Positions 10,701-23,400 of a stretch of 64,000 bases of DNA are shown here, piece by piece. Location of the stretch: the NCBI GenBank assembly GCA_030141605.1, contig JAQGDQ010000543.1:32501-96500 (forward strand), written 5' to 3'. Below the pieces are notes generated by a model, which was not told the origin of the DNA, searched no databases, and saw only the letters and a program-made list of their open reading frames with translations. The first letter of the stretch is position 1, and every line of letters starts with the position of its first letter. The translations under genes were made by a program, and so were the position numbers. The stretch is from Tubiluchus corallicola. Its lineage: Eukaryota > Priapulida > Priapulimorpha > Priapulimorphida > Tubiluchidae.

Positions 10701-13700
10701 AACACACGAATCAAGTAAAGATAGCAACACACAAATCAATTTAAGATAGCAACACGAATCAAGTAAAGACACCAACACATGAATCAAGTAAAGATAGCAA
10801 CACACGAATCAAGTAAAGATAGCAACACACAAATCAAGTAAAGATAGCAACACACGAATCAAGTAAAGATAGCAACACACGAATCAAGTAAACACAGCAA
10901 CATACGAATCAAGTAAATATACCAACACAAGAATCAAGTAAAGACAGCAACATACGAATCAAGTAAAGACAGCAACATACGAATCAAGTAAACACAGCAA
11001 CATACGAATCAAGTAAAGATACCAACACATGAATCAAGTAAAGATAGCAACACACGAATCAAGTAAAGATAGCAACACACAAATCAAGTAAAGACAGCAA
11101 CACACAAATCAAGTAAAGATAGCAACACACGAATCAAGTAAAGATAGCAACACACGAATCAAGTAAACACAGCAACATACGAATCAAGTAAAGATACCAA
11201 CACAAGAATCAAGTAAAGACAGCAACACACGAATCAAGTAAAGATAGCAACACACAAATCAAGTAAAGATACCAACACAAGAATCAAGTAAAGATAGCAA
11301 CACACGAATCAAGTAAGGATACCAACACAAGAATCAAGTAAAGACAGCAACACACGAATCAAGTAAAGATAGCAACACAAGAATCAAGTGAAGACAGCAA
11401 CACATAAATCAAGTAAAGGTAGCAACACATGAATGAGGAACAAGTATAATGCTGGCTAGTGATACAAGACAAAATCATATATAAAACACAGCAAAACAGA
11501 CAGCACTTTTGCTCTTAGTCAAATAAATGCTTACACAGCAGATAATAAAAACACAGCATTTAATAATTCTAAATTTATAAACATTTGGAAAAATCATTGA
11601 CACCCTTGAAAAGAGAGGATTCAAATGTTTAGTTCACTTGGACAACAACATTCACAGCGTAGCACAGTCAACGTATAAAAACCAACATTCACAGCATTGC
11701 ATAGTCAACATATAAAACCTCACTTGGACAACAACATTCACAGCGTTTCACAGTCAACGTATAACAACCAACATTCACAGCGTTGCACAGTCAACATATA
11801 AAACCTCACTTGGAAAACAACATTCACAGCGTTGCACAGACAACGTATAAAACCTCACTTGGACAACAACATTCACAGTGTTGCACAGTCAACGTATAAA
11901 ACCAACATTCACAGCGCTGCACAGTCAATGTATAAAACCTCGTTTGTACTTGGGATGAACCCAAGCAGGTCTATGCAACGAAGATGTTGTTGCTGTTCTT
12001 TTTCTAAACATTCATCAAAAGCGTCCTACAGGAATGTAAGAGGCAAATATTTGGATTGAACTGACATTATAAGCTATTCTGGGACACTTTCATTTCCTGC
12101 ATTTGCTTACTGTTTTATTTGTTCAATGACATTAGTATACATTCAGACATGTGCTTGCATAGCAAAATCGTCAATAAATCAGCAATTAAGTTTTTTTAGT
12201 TATTCACATATCCTGAATCTTCATTTCATGAGGATCATTTTGATACCAAGTTCATCGCTGTATGTTATTTCTAAGCTGAGATAATCCACGTTGAAGTTGA
12301 GGTGCAGGCTACGCAGTGAAAAACATAATCTCGAGAAAATCACTGTTAAAGTCGGCCATTGTTTTTTGTCACGTTTCTACAAAACACCGTACTGATGTTG
12401 GTTGCTACGGACTTTGCAAGAACACATCAAAGTCATGCTTAAATCCAGTAGATGGCTGTTCCTGACGAAGATGTATGCTTGGCAAAAGAAAAAACCAGAA
12501 GCAAAATGGCTGCTTCCACAAGCTACTGATAATATGCTGCTAGAATATAAAAGTCCAATATATTTAGCATTTGTTTTAATAAAAAATAAAAAAAAAATTT
12601 ATCAGATTTTTGGTGCTTTCTGCTTTGAAGCACAATAAAGTATTTAACTATACCGACTTATGGATGGTTTTGATTTGCAAGCAACACGTATAACAAATTC
12701 ACTAGGAAACCTTTTTCCGGTTCGGTGTGCGAATGAGGAAAATCAGTGGTGCTGGCAGCTGCTGATCCGGTCGGAGCATCGGATCCGTCTTCGGAATCCA
12801 GCCGGCTTCGTTTGGCGGCGGGCTCCTGGTTAGGAGTGGGCGGATCTCCGCAGTTGCTGGCGTTTGAATTGTGTCCAGACTGAGACGCGACATCCTCCGG
12901 CAGTTTGGTACGAGTACGTTGCTGTCGATTTAAAGCTTGGACACTAAAAATATGCAAAAACTTGTTTTAAATTATACCGTTTACGCAGTAATAATTATCT
13001 AAAATGGTATTTATAAGTTATAAGTTTATTTATTTCCACTCTGCATCTAACAGTTATAATAAAAATACAGATAATTTCACTGAAGTAAATATAAATATAA
13101 ATGCAATATTATCCACAAATTACAAAAGAGATTCTTATGCAGCATATACATGTTACATTACAGAATAATTTTGATGCATACAGTTTGAGCCTAAAAGCAT
13201 AGCTTGACAGGCCAAACTGTACGTGGAGATCTTAAAAAAGTGATTAATAATTGAAATAATGATAATATATACATAAAAGTGTGGGGGAGTAGTGAATGAA
13301 AGATGAAATGGAGCGAGAACTAAGAAAAACTGTGATCATGATTATAAAGTGTTCAGTAACCTGTTGAGCGTAGTCACGTTTTATTAAGATTACTGTGGAA
13401 AAAGAATGCACGTGATTACCATTATGATATTGTGTTACTCTTAATACTTTTGAAATATTTCTTTTCTGACTGTTTTTTTAAAGTTGAAAGGGAGCGACTA
13501 CATTTTGAATTGCGGCCTAGTCTATTCCATAGGACTGGTCCCGTATAGCTAATGAAATGTTTCGACATATTTGTTCTACAACGTCTTGACACAGTGAAAA
13601 AATTCTTTCAATATTTTAAGAAAATAACAAACAGATGGCAATTTACCGCATTCCTTCTTCGATGCTTGAAGACAGCGCTTGTGAGCTGTGAACTCGGCTC

Positions 13701-14080
13701 AATTTGGCCAGGACTCTTTCTTGATGAGCCTCATATTCGTCTCGGCTTGGATAAATTTTGGAAATTAATGCATCAAAGTTTGGATCCGGCCGCAGCGAAC
13801 GTTTGGACACCAACTTCTTTCTACATGTTGGACATTCCTTGTTTCCACTCCGCAGAGCCGTGATGATGCACTCTTGACAAAATCTGTGAAGACATTCTTT
13901 CGTCGTCATCGTGTTTTTTAACATATCTAGACATATCGGACACATAAGTTCACTATGCAGACTTCGAGGAGATACAGCAATTTCTGTATTGTCGGTGATT
14001 ACTTCTTGTGGTGTTCTATGTAATTCGTACAACGTTAATTCCCATGTTTTATTCGCTTGCGGTAAATCAGCGACGGCCAT
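7707..14080 (-). CDS. RNF2: E3 ubiquitin ligase RING1/RNF2 (Polycomb PRC1 catalytic subunit)
   Basis: Catalyses monoubiquitination of histone H2A as the ligase of Polycomb repressive complex 1 in the nucleus. Coding exons, 5' to 3': 14080-13647, 12943-12711, 9464-9357, 7957-7707. All junctions are GT-AG and phases match (2, 1, 1), giving 341 residues, close to vertebrate RNF2. The N-terminal RING finger shows the full ligand set: Cys47, Cys50, Cys63, His65, Cys68, Cys71, Cys83 and Cys86 (CPIC, CLHRFC, CPTC). A Ser/Thr/Pro-rich linker with [11 protein letters not shown] follows. The C-terminal RAWUL domain (about 225-335) ends with [14 protein letters not shown]. The start is the only ATG before the conserved N-terminus. 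RING1 versus RNF2 cannot be separated, since invertebrates usually have one. Head-to-head with the OGFOD3-like gene. Confidence 0.97.
8200..8560 (-). mobile_element. Probable retroposon 3' end in RNF2 intron 3
   Basis: Read on the minus strand, it ends ATTGTACTGAATGTGATAAT and then a long run of AATAAT/AATAAA units, a usual form of LINE or SINE 3' tail. No reverse transcriptase sequence remains. The rest of the intron (8561-9356) shows nothing I recognise. Confidence 0.45.
9472..11435 (-). repeat. 25-bp minisatellite, about 78 copies, in RNF2 intron 2
   Basis: The plus-strand unit is GAATCAAGTAAAGATAGCAA followed by CACAC, with GATAGC/GACAGC/GATACC and CACAC/CATAC/CACAA variants. Long blocks recur with the same order of variants about 674 bp apart (for example near 10070-10560 and 10745-11235, both including the same shortened AACACGAATC unit). 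This shows a segmental duplication within the array. The array abuts exon 3: the exon 3 acceptor lies in the first, diverged unit. Confidence 0.97.
11632..11945 (+). repeat. ~50-bp minisatellite in RNF2 intron 2
   Basis: Alternating long and short units are built on ACATTCACAGCGTTGCACAG and TCAACGTATAAAACC(TCACTTGGACAACA), with about 7-8 copies of the core. Confidence 0.85.
12140..12680 (+). repeat. Interspersed repeat family A, copy 2
   Basis: Matches 2110-2880 over most of its length, including ATAATCCACGTTGAAGTTGA and AAGCAAAATGGCTGCTTCC. It lies in RNF2 intron 2 and ends about 30 bp from exon 2. Confidence 0.75.
13018..13345 (-). repeat. Dispersed repeat, probable retroposon 3' end, copy 1
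   Basis: Nearly identical to 57225-57545. On the minus strand both end in AACTGTTAGATGCAGAGTGG followed by AAATAAATAAAC, resembling a retroposon tail. Both share AGTGTGGGGGAGTAGTGAAT-type sequence at the other end. It lies in RNF2 intron 1. Confidence 0.65.
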
Positions 14081-14438
14081 TTTGCTTGTTGTGCTATTCG
14101 GTTGTTTATTGGTACAACCAGGTGGCAGCAGGGTTTGGATACGAAAAACACGTGTGTGTGCGTGCCTCGCGGGTCGTGATTAGATTAATTTTCATCGAAA
14201 TTAAATTTTAGTAATGAATTTAAAATAAATGTTTAAGTTCCTTGTTGATCACTTTTCTTTTTGCATTGTTTTTTGACTGGTTTCTTGTAACAGGCGAAAG
14301 TAATTATTGCAGTTCTTATATAATCGCGTTTATAAAGGTTGTGAAATTGGCCTGCCTATATTTATTACTTTGTTTTTATGTTAGCTGATCTATCAAACAT
14401 CAGTGCATTATTGCTGTATTATTTTCTTGTTTTTACAG
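14081..14438. promoter_or_regulatory. Shared upstream region of RNF2 (-) and OGFOD3 (+)
   Basis: The two start codons lie 374 bp apart and point away from each other, so this interval probably contains a bidirectional promoter and both 5' UTRs. A splice-acceptor-like TTTTTACAG ends at 14438, 16 bases before the OGFOD3 ATG, suggesting a 5' UTR intron. The string CCAGGTGGCAGCAGGG at 14118 fits the core of the CTCF site. No canonical TATA box placement is evident. Confidence 0.5.
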
Positions 14439-14454
14439 ACAATCTGAAACTTAT

Positions 14455-17400
14455 ATGATGGTTGCCAGGAAGAGAAAAGGGGAGGAGAAAGAGGATGTTC
14501 GTACGACTCAACAGAAAAATGATAATTCCAGTATACAAGCATCAACTGGAAACCTCGTGGACGTAGATCCGTAAATATTTTGCAAAATATCTTAAGTTGT
14601 ATTGACACTCACTTTCAAGATAGTCAGGCTCCAATATTTGAGTTACAGTCATACCTCCGTTTTCAAACGTTTCCGTACTCGTACAAATCGGTTTTCGACC
14701 AGAAAACTCAAGCTGAAATTGTCTCCGCTGTCGATAAGAATTTCGGTACTCGGCCAACTGCCAAACACATGATGAATGCATGTGCGGCGAGCCGAGTAGA
14801 GGCAAGTGTAACCGAACGCACCCAAAAGTAGTCACGCACAACATTTGAGTGGCCTAACATCACTAAATCCTTTCTCCGCTTTTTTCATGCAGGAATAATT
14901 ACGTTTTTCTTTTTAAGTAATTTTATTATGTTTTTCTTATCAATAATATCACATCTACTGTTTGAATAAACATTTTTGCATTATTATATTTCGTTTTAGT
15001 AATACTTTACAGTTCATTTGGTGCTTGAGAACGGATTATTTGCTTTTACATTATTTCTTATAGAAATAAATGATTCAGTACTCGACCAAATCGGTTTTCA
15101 AACACTTTTTAGGAACGAATTATGGTCGAAGACAGAGGTATGACTGCATTTTGAATCTGATCTTTGCAGATTTGGGGCAGGTGCACGGTGGCCGAGGGAT
15201 TGGTGTTCAGAGGTTCGAATCCTGCTCGTATCAGGATTTTTCGAGCCGTGTTTCAATTCTACAGGATTTTCTGGCTGCCTTACCGGATCTGTCTAGCGTC
15301 CACTCAGCTCGTGTTGTTTCGGATTCAAAACGTCAATAAATTTTCCTCCATAACCTCCACCAACTGCGACCATAACATGTCGTATTTGGTGGATTTCATC
15401 CGTCGTTCCCAGCGGAGCACACAGTAGAAAAGCGGTGCGACGATGCTTGTTTGGACACATCCTATTGGTGCTTGACGCTTGCTTGGACATTTTAATGACT
15501 ACTGTGACGACCTTGATCATGAGTTTCCTGTAGGTTAATCAAAAAGAGGCATGCTGCATTAGTTTTACATCTCCTAACAGAAGGGAGCTAGTATCGTAGT
15601 CAGTAAATGTATGGATGCTGATGGCAGGGATGAGAATTTTCCGCAGATACGCGGAATTTCGAGTTTTTGGAAGGCCAGTAATGCCATTTTTGTAAATCGC
15701 GTAAATTCGTTGAGAAATTTTTCACGGACCCAGTAGATTATTTCACAAGCTGGCCGCTAGATGGCAGGCCGTCACTTTGTTTACATCACGTACATCAGTG
15801 TAACCACGTGTATATCTCTATGTATAAAAATATAGAATCAATTGTGCGGAGTTATTTGAGTCAATTGCAGACAGTTTTTATATACTTTTGCATAGGAGCG
15901 GCCAGTACTTAGGCATTTTTGAGACAATTAGGTATCATGTATCCTTGATAGTTGGGTATTTTAAATTATGAATGAAACAAGGTAATTGATATTTTAAGTC
16001 CACTTAGAGGTTCTCTACGGTCACAAAATTGCAATTTGTTGCTGGTTCCAAGGGGGCTCCCTTGAACCCCATTGGGGGCCTAAGTGGCCCCCAAAACCCC
16101 CGGCCTGTTTCAGAGTTTTTTGCAGTTTGTCATTCTCATCCCGGGCTGATCGGCCTAAGCGGATGTTAAAACTACGCGAGACCGTAGCGTTTCATGCACT
16201 CTATACAGTAGCACATCTGAAGAAAAAGATCAAATGGCAGATATTAGTAAAATAATAAGCCGAACGATTTAATCGTCGTCGAATTCGAAAGCGGAAAAGC
16301 AGCCGTTACCACCGTTGACGTGGTCCTGCAGTAGGATCGATCCACCCGTCAACTGGAGTGGAATTTATAGCTCTTTGGAGAGAGGTGAAACTGTGCCTCT
16401 CTTTTCAGAGTGCCTCTACCAGGATGAAGGGCTAATGAGCTAGTCAGTGGGACTGTTTTTTCTGTATCACCCTGTATTGTTAGACCGGGATATGTAAGGG
16501 ATTTTGCCTAGTGTTTTATGATTCTTACTGCTTGCGCAATTGTCAGTATTTTCATTAAATACGTGTTAATGAGCTGTTTCACAGTTTCATTGAGCGCAGG
16601 TGCGGTTGCTGTAGGTCAAAGGTTAAGTGTGCCATAGCAACGCATCTTAAGTACAACCGCTACGGCACATGCTGGTAAAGCAAAGCCGCATGCTGCATCA
16701 GCTCAGTAATTTCGATTGTTTTACGTCGACTTTGCTTAACTATGCATTGGGCTGTATGCAGAAGCGTTTTTAACATCGGCGCTTTATCAATGCACACAAG
16801 GTTTCATGCTGGTAAAGCAAAGCTGTCTGCTGCATCAGTTCAGTCATTTCACTTGTTTTACGTCGACTTTACTTAGCTATGCATTGGGCTGTATGCAGAA
16901 GCGTTTTTAACATCAGTGCTTTATCAATGCACACAAAGCTTCATGCTGGTAAAGCAAAGCTGTCTGCTGCATCAGTTCAGCGATTTCATTTGTTTTACGT
17001 CGACTTTACTTAACTATGCATTGGGCTGTATGCAGAAGCATTTTTAACATCAATGCTTTATCAATGCACACAAGGTTTTATATTCAAGTCAAAACTGCCA
17101 ATTGGCATGCAATCATAATGAATTATCAAACTTAATCGGTCTTAGTAATCCACTATGTTGCAAATTGGATGACAAGGCATACTAATGCACCAAAAAAATA
17201 ATAAGCCTCTTCATAGTTTCGCTTTGCACATGCGCAATTGCTGCAGGCAATTGCAACCGTCGCGTGACGTGTAGACAAAGCAAACCCGTCTGCCACATCA
17301 GTTCAGTAATTTCAGTTGTTTTACGTGGACTTTACTACTTAACTATGCATTAGGCTGTGCATACGTTGATTTACTAGCGGGATCTTGCTTGGGAACCAAA

Positions 17401-20400
17401 AAAATGAACTAGGTAAGGTTCTAGCAAGCTGCTAAAACTGTTACTATTACCAATAGCATGGGTTGTGAGGCGTTGTCAAGTGTACGCAAATGCATTGTAT
17501 GGTACACTTAACCTTTGACCTTTTCGCGATCATCAACAATCGCTGGAATTGTGAAAAGGTTTATTGTATTTAGTGAGTAGAGGCGTTAAAAAAATCACGT
17601 AGCATTAGTCAACTTTTCTTTTTTTCGTATCTAGCAAAACTTATCTGCAAACTACGTTAAAGCACATATTCATCCGGTCGACTTTTCTTGTTGGAATTCT
17701 GGGTGTTGTGGTGTGGCTGAGCCTTAAGAAACCGGAACTCGTGGAATTTGTCCGGCAGGACGAAGTCGTCATCCGGAGGACGCACACGGTCAAATGTTTG
17801 TCAGATTATAACTACCAAAAGTACAAAGGTGCGCTCATTGTGCATTAGTTTAATTTGCTTAAAGGTCACATACAGCGCACTTTATGAATTAGTTTAATGT
17901 GCTTAAAGGTCATGCACAGCGCACTTATGAATTAGTTTAATTTGCTTAAAGGTCACGTACAGCACACTTTATGAATTAGTTTAATTTGCTTAAAGGTCAC
18001 GTACAGCGCACTTTATGAATTAGTTTAATTTGCTTAAAGGTCACGTACAGCACACTTATGAATTAGTTTAATTTGCTTAAAGGTCACGTACAGCACACTT
18101 TATGAATTAGTTTGATGTGCTTAAAGCTCACATACAGCGCACTTTATGAATTAGTTTAATTTGCTTAAAGGTCACATACAGTGCACTTTATGAATTAGTT
18201 TGATGTGCTTGAAGGTCACATACAGCGCACTTTATGAATTAGTTTAATGTGCTTGAAGGTCACGTACAGCGCACTTTATGAATTAGTTTAATGTGCTTGA
18301 AGGTCACGTACAGCGTACTTTATGAATTAGTTTAATGTGCTTGAAGGTCACACACAGTCTCTTTGGTTTAATAATAACTGTGAATTCTTTGTGTAATCAT
18401 AGAAGTGCATTAAAAGGCCTCACTGTTAGTTGGGCTTACGTAGGCCTTTAAGGTCCCCATGAAGCCAAAGGCCATAATTTGCCCTCTCTTTGTTTAGGTC
18501 AATCAAAAACGTAACTGATTTTTCAGGATGCGCTCCAAAAAGGTGCGGCAGAGCTGTGATGGACGGACTAGTCACTTCCAAAGAAGCAGAGAGTTTGCTC
18601 AGGTATAGTACAAGAGTAATTTGCAGTGTTGGCTCGTGTATAGGTACTATGGAACTGCAGCACCCCCTATCTTTACTCAATATTATCGATAATATTCAAT
18701 ATAATAAGTCTCTTTTTCTTTAGTTCTTTCTTTATACTTGTACAGAAGCAGAGCACATGAGGGTTGTACTGTCTGCTTCACAGCCCAGCACATTGTGCAC
18801 ATGCAGCCATGCATACGTGTCCGAACCCAGGTAGAGAAAGTACTGTCGCTCACACAGTTTGTTGTCAGTTGAACCCAGGTAGAGAAAGTACTGTCACTCA
18901 CACAGTTTGTTGTCAGTTGAACCCAAGTAGAGAAAGTACTGTTGCTCACACAGTTTATTGTCAGTTGAGCCCAGGTAGAGAAAGTAATGTCGCTCACACA
19001 GTTTGCTGTCAATTGTCACGTGCTTAAAAACAGCGTATCGGCATGTTCTTGAAATGCGGCAATTTACGCTATTCTTAAACGAGAATTATGAAATTTGAAA
19101 AGGAACTAAATACTTTTTGCTTTTTGTGTATCCCAAAAAGGTCATTACGTAAAAAGGGACAAAATTATCAAACATGGGACACGTCCCTTATATTAGGGAC
19201 GCCTGACAACCCAAACAAAAGAGGTTTTCGGCAGTGATAAACCGCAGGTCTTTGTTTGTTGTGTTATTTAAATTTGAGGCTTGAACGTTTTTTTATATTT
19301 GTATTCATTTTGTATTTTCGACCCCGGTTACTCGACACAGTCTGTCTAACGTAACAAATCATTTGATAATTGAATTTTATTCACTGGTATGCATTTGTGA
19401 CTTTGCTGTGATGCATATAAGTCATAAGTCATTTATTTCACATTACACATTTACAATAGTTTCATGTACATTATTTAGTGAAATATTATATGAACGTAAT
19501 ACAAATAAGAAATACTGCACAGGAAAAGCCTCACACAATGTAGCAGCGTAGTCATGAAGAGAGAGAGAGAGAGAGAGAGAGATGGACAGAAAGAAAGAGA
19601 GAGAGGGAGAGCGAGAAAGACAGAGATAGAGGAGAGAGAGACAGAGGGAGAGAGATGAGAGAGAGAGAGAGAGCGAGAGAGAAAGAGATAGGAAGGGGGA
19701 GAAAGAGAGAGAGAGAGAGAAAGAGAGAGAGGGGGGAGGGAGAAAGAGAGAGAAAGAGATAGAGAGAGAGAAAGCACAATCGAATGCATGTAAGAGAGAG
19801 ATGCATAAGTCATAAGCCATTTATTTCACATTACACATTTACAATAGCTTCATGTACAATATCTAGTGAAAGGGCCTACAATGAACATAAGACAAATAAG
19901 TTTTTATTGTTTGTGCACAGGAAAAGCCTCAAACACTGTTCACCTATATACAAATGTAAATGTGTTGCGGGCCAATCAAAAAGCAGGGTTTGTTAGATTG
20001 TCCCACACAGTGAAAGAAAAAAAAGTAATGAAAATAATCTGAAAATTATGAAGTGAATCGTGTGATAAAGAAAATATTTAGAGCTTCAGAATGGAATGAT
20101 GTGATGAATGAAGCTCATATATGAGATGATATAAAAGATAGAAAGACTATTATATGTTAATAGTATGTAAAATTAAGATAACTTGATTAAGTTAACACCA
20201 CCGTTTTGCAACTACTGTGAGGATAGATACTGAAAGAAATTTTGATTACTCACTGATACTTACTTAAAATTTGATTTTTTAGCATTTTTTTAATCTAGTA
20301 ATAGATCTGCTATTTTTTGCAGATTGACAAATCTCATTCCAGACTTTTGGTCCTTCAAATATTAAAAAAATATTTAGCTACATTTACATATAGACATAAT

Positions 20401-23400
20401 TATTTACATACTTGTACACTTATGTTTGCTGCAACTAAATTAAAAAAACTCGTCTGTTTCAGGCTTTCAAAAAACGGGCTTTCATATGGCGGGTCCAATG
20501 GTGGGGTAAGTTGTGTTTTTGCGCCCCGCATGTGAATTTTGTAGCATACGTTCGTAGCACTAGTACTTAGTATCTTAACTGATGCACCAGTATGCAAATA
20601 TCATACAATTTTTGCATAGAGATATCAATTATACGGTAAATCCTCGCTTTACGACGCTAATGCGACATTAAGCGAAACGTCGTTAAAACGAAGCCAAGAC
20701 TTGCGTAGAAAGTAACGTAAAAGAAATAAGATATGTTCCAGCAGCGATATCTTGCTAAATTAAATGTTTAGCGAGTTTTAATTTTTTAGTTTCTGTTTAG
20801 CTGAAACTACCTACCTTTCTTACCATTATCTAGCTAGATAATGTTGATAAAAACGTTGTTGATAATGTTGATAAAAATGTTGTTGATAATGTTGATAAAA
20901 CTGTTGTTGATAATGTTGATAAAACTGTTGTTGATAATGTTGATAAAAATGTTGTTGATAATGTTGATAAAAATGTTGTTGATAATGTTGATAAAAATGT
21001 TGTTGATAATGTTGATAAAAATGTTGATAATGTTGATAAAACTGTTGTTGATAATGTTGATAAAAATGTTGTTGATAATGTTGATAAAAATGTTGTTGAT
21101 AATGTTGATAAAAATGTTGTTGATAATGTTGATAAAAATGTTGTGGATAATGTCGTTAAGTGAAGCGTGTGTCATTAAAGTGAAACGTGTGTAATTAAGT
21201 GAGAAATGCGTCAGAAGTTCAGCGTCGCTAAAATGAAGCGTCACAAAACGGAAAGTCGTTAAACGAGAACTTACTGTACTGTAATTTTTTTCTTTCCAGG
21301 CGTCTATCCTGGATTTGCATTCCGGAGCTCTCTCGATGGGAGACACTTTTATAAACATTTACAGGTAACGTAGTCACCGTGTTACTATATTATTAATATG
21401 TGATAATGTAACAATGAGAAATCGGGTCTTCAGCTGTTGGCCTTTATAAAAATGCATTGTGTTATTATTATTATTATGCGCTCGGGTTATTTTGGGGTTA
21501 CATTCGCCCTGCAAAAGTTGGTCAAAAATATGCCCCGTGTCACTATCTGTGCGGCTGCTGGTGCTGCAGCAGTACCTTATGCCAACGCAATTGTTGCTTA
21601 GTTTTTTAATGATTAAGGTGATACTTGACGACATTTCCAGTTTGAGCCATTAAAACATTTGTAAAATTAGAACATCATAATTTTAGTGATTGGAAAGAAG
21701 TATTAATGCAGGTTCCTTTGATTATAGCTGTATAGATAGGTAGAAAGGTAGGTAGGCAGGCAGACAGGTAGGTAGGTAATTAGACAGATAGTAGATAGAT
21801 AGATGGATAGATAGGTAGATAGATGGATAGATATGTAGGTAGGTAGGTGGACAGGTAGCAGGTAGGTAGGTAGGTAAGTAGGTAGGCAGGTAGGTAGGTA
21901 GGTAGATAGATAGATAGGTAAATAGGTAGGTAGGTAAGTAGGTAGGTAGGTAGGTAGGTAGGTAAGTAGGTAGGCAGGTGGTAGGTAGGTAAGTAGGTAA
22001 GTAAGTAGGTAGGTAGGTAGGTAGATAGATAGGTAGGTAGGTAAGTAGGTAGGCAGGTAGGTAAGTAGGTAGGCAGGTAGGTAAGCAGGTAGGTAAGTAG
22101 GTAGGTACGTAGGTAGGTAGATAGGTAAGTAGGTAGGTAGGTAGTTAGGTAGTCAAATAGATAAGCAAAAGGTTTATTTTTATACAAAAATTGCAGTTGA
22201 AAAAGTGAATAAGATGCATTTACAATAAAAAGACAATTAAGACACATTAACTGTAAGCAATGAAATGATAAATTAAATGTACGAATATTATACAGAGTGC
22301 AATACTAACACAACCTACTGGTAAATATGCTATAAACAGATAAAATATCATAAAAAAAATCATATCAAACTAACAAATAAAACTAGATGAATTGTCGTTG
22401 ATGTAAATTGATAAGATTGATGTAAATTGCTCATATTCTTATCTCTCTGATGACACTTTTCAGCCTTTTGAAAAAGCGCAACATAGACGACGTGTTTACT
22501 CAAGATGAATTGTCTCTGTACAGGTAGGTGTCGGAACAAGTGTTGCTTCACTCTTACGCGACTTTGAAAGGAAGGAAGTTTTTCTTCTTGAATGTAGCAG
22601 TAAGCTGTTATTGTCAGTTTGGGTTCTGTTTACTAATTCCAGCGCTAGTGGCAGCGGCGGCGGCGGCGGTGGCACCACTGGCCAGCAGCAGTGGAGGTAT
22701 TACTGAAGGCCGCATAAGTAGAAGTACAGTAGACGCCGTTTAATAGACTTACTTTGGCATGGAAGTGTTTTGACCCAATTAACTCGAGTGAATGTATTAG
22801 CTGGCGGATTTAGTTACTGTAAACACCACGTAATTCAAAATTTCGCCAAACTCAAATAAAAAATTATGGACTATATAATCGAAACTCGTGTAAATTTGCT
22901 TCGTCTGACTGAAAGAATTTCAGCGGAACGGATGAAATCCTTCATTTTTCTCACAAAAAACATTGCATAGATTCTATATCATATGACGTCATGAAACTAA
23001 CACGGCAGTTCATGATCATGGTTATCACGGAACCGCCTTCTATTTGTCGGCCACACGCATGTGACAAAAGGGCGCCGTAGATACTTAGTAGATTCACTGA
23101 GCCGCGCGTCGCTTTGAAAGTTTAACGAAATCCGAGGTGTAATTATTATTTAATCTAAACTTTGATTTAAAAAAAGCTATTGTAGTTTTCAGTATTTTAG
23201 AGGATTTTTTAATCTGAACTTGTGTTTACACAATCGTCCGGTTTTCCTTTAACATGACTGTTTCTACATGTGTTACAGAGCATGAACATGAAGAAAAGAT
23301 GATATTAAATAGGTACAAGCTGCTCCATCACACAAAAGCGTCTTATTTTATGCATGTGAAAGTAAATATATTGAGTCGATTATGCGGAGTTATTTGAGTC

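Noticed and set aside
9472-11435. Possible CRISPR-like array because of regular 25-bp spacing
   Set aside because: Units are contiguous with no unique spacers, and the context is a eukaryotic intron; it is a minisatellite.
15184-15232. tRNA-like fragment with GTGGCCGAGGG and GGTTCGAATCC
   Set aside because: The A and B boxes are too close (about 30 nt) and no cloverleaf forms; at most a decayed SINE or tRNA scrap.
19443-19820. Ser/Leu-rich frames on the minus strand
   Set aside because: Translation of the GA-rich simple repeat.
20834-21358. 174-codon minus-strand frame of FINIIN repeats, and its plus-strand counterpart
   Set aside because: Produced by a 24-bp tandem repeat (a multiple of three) within a MITE; no start context, domain or codon bias.
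21780-22247. 155-codon frame of TYLPTYL repeats
   Set aside because: Translation of the (GTAG)n microsatellite.
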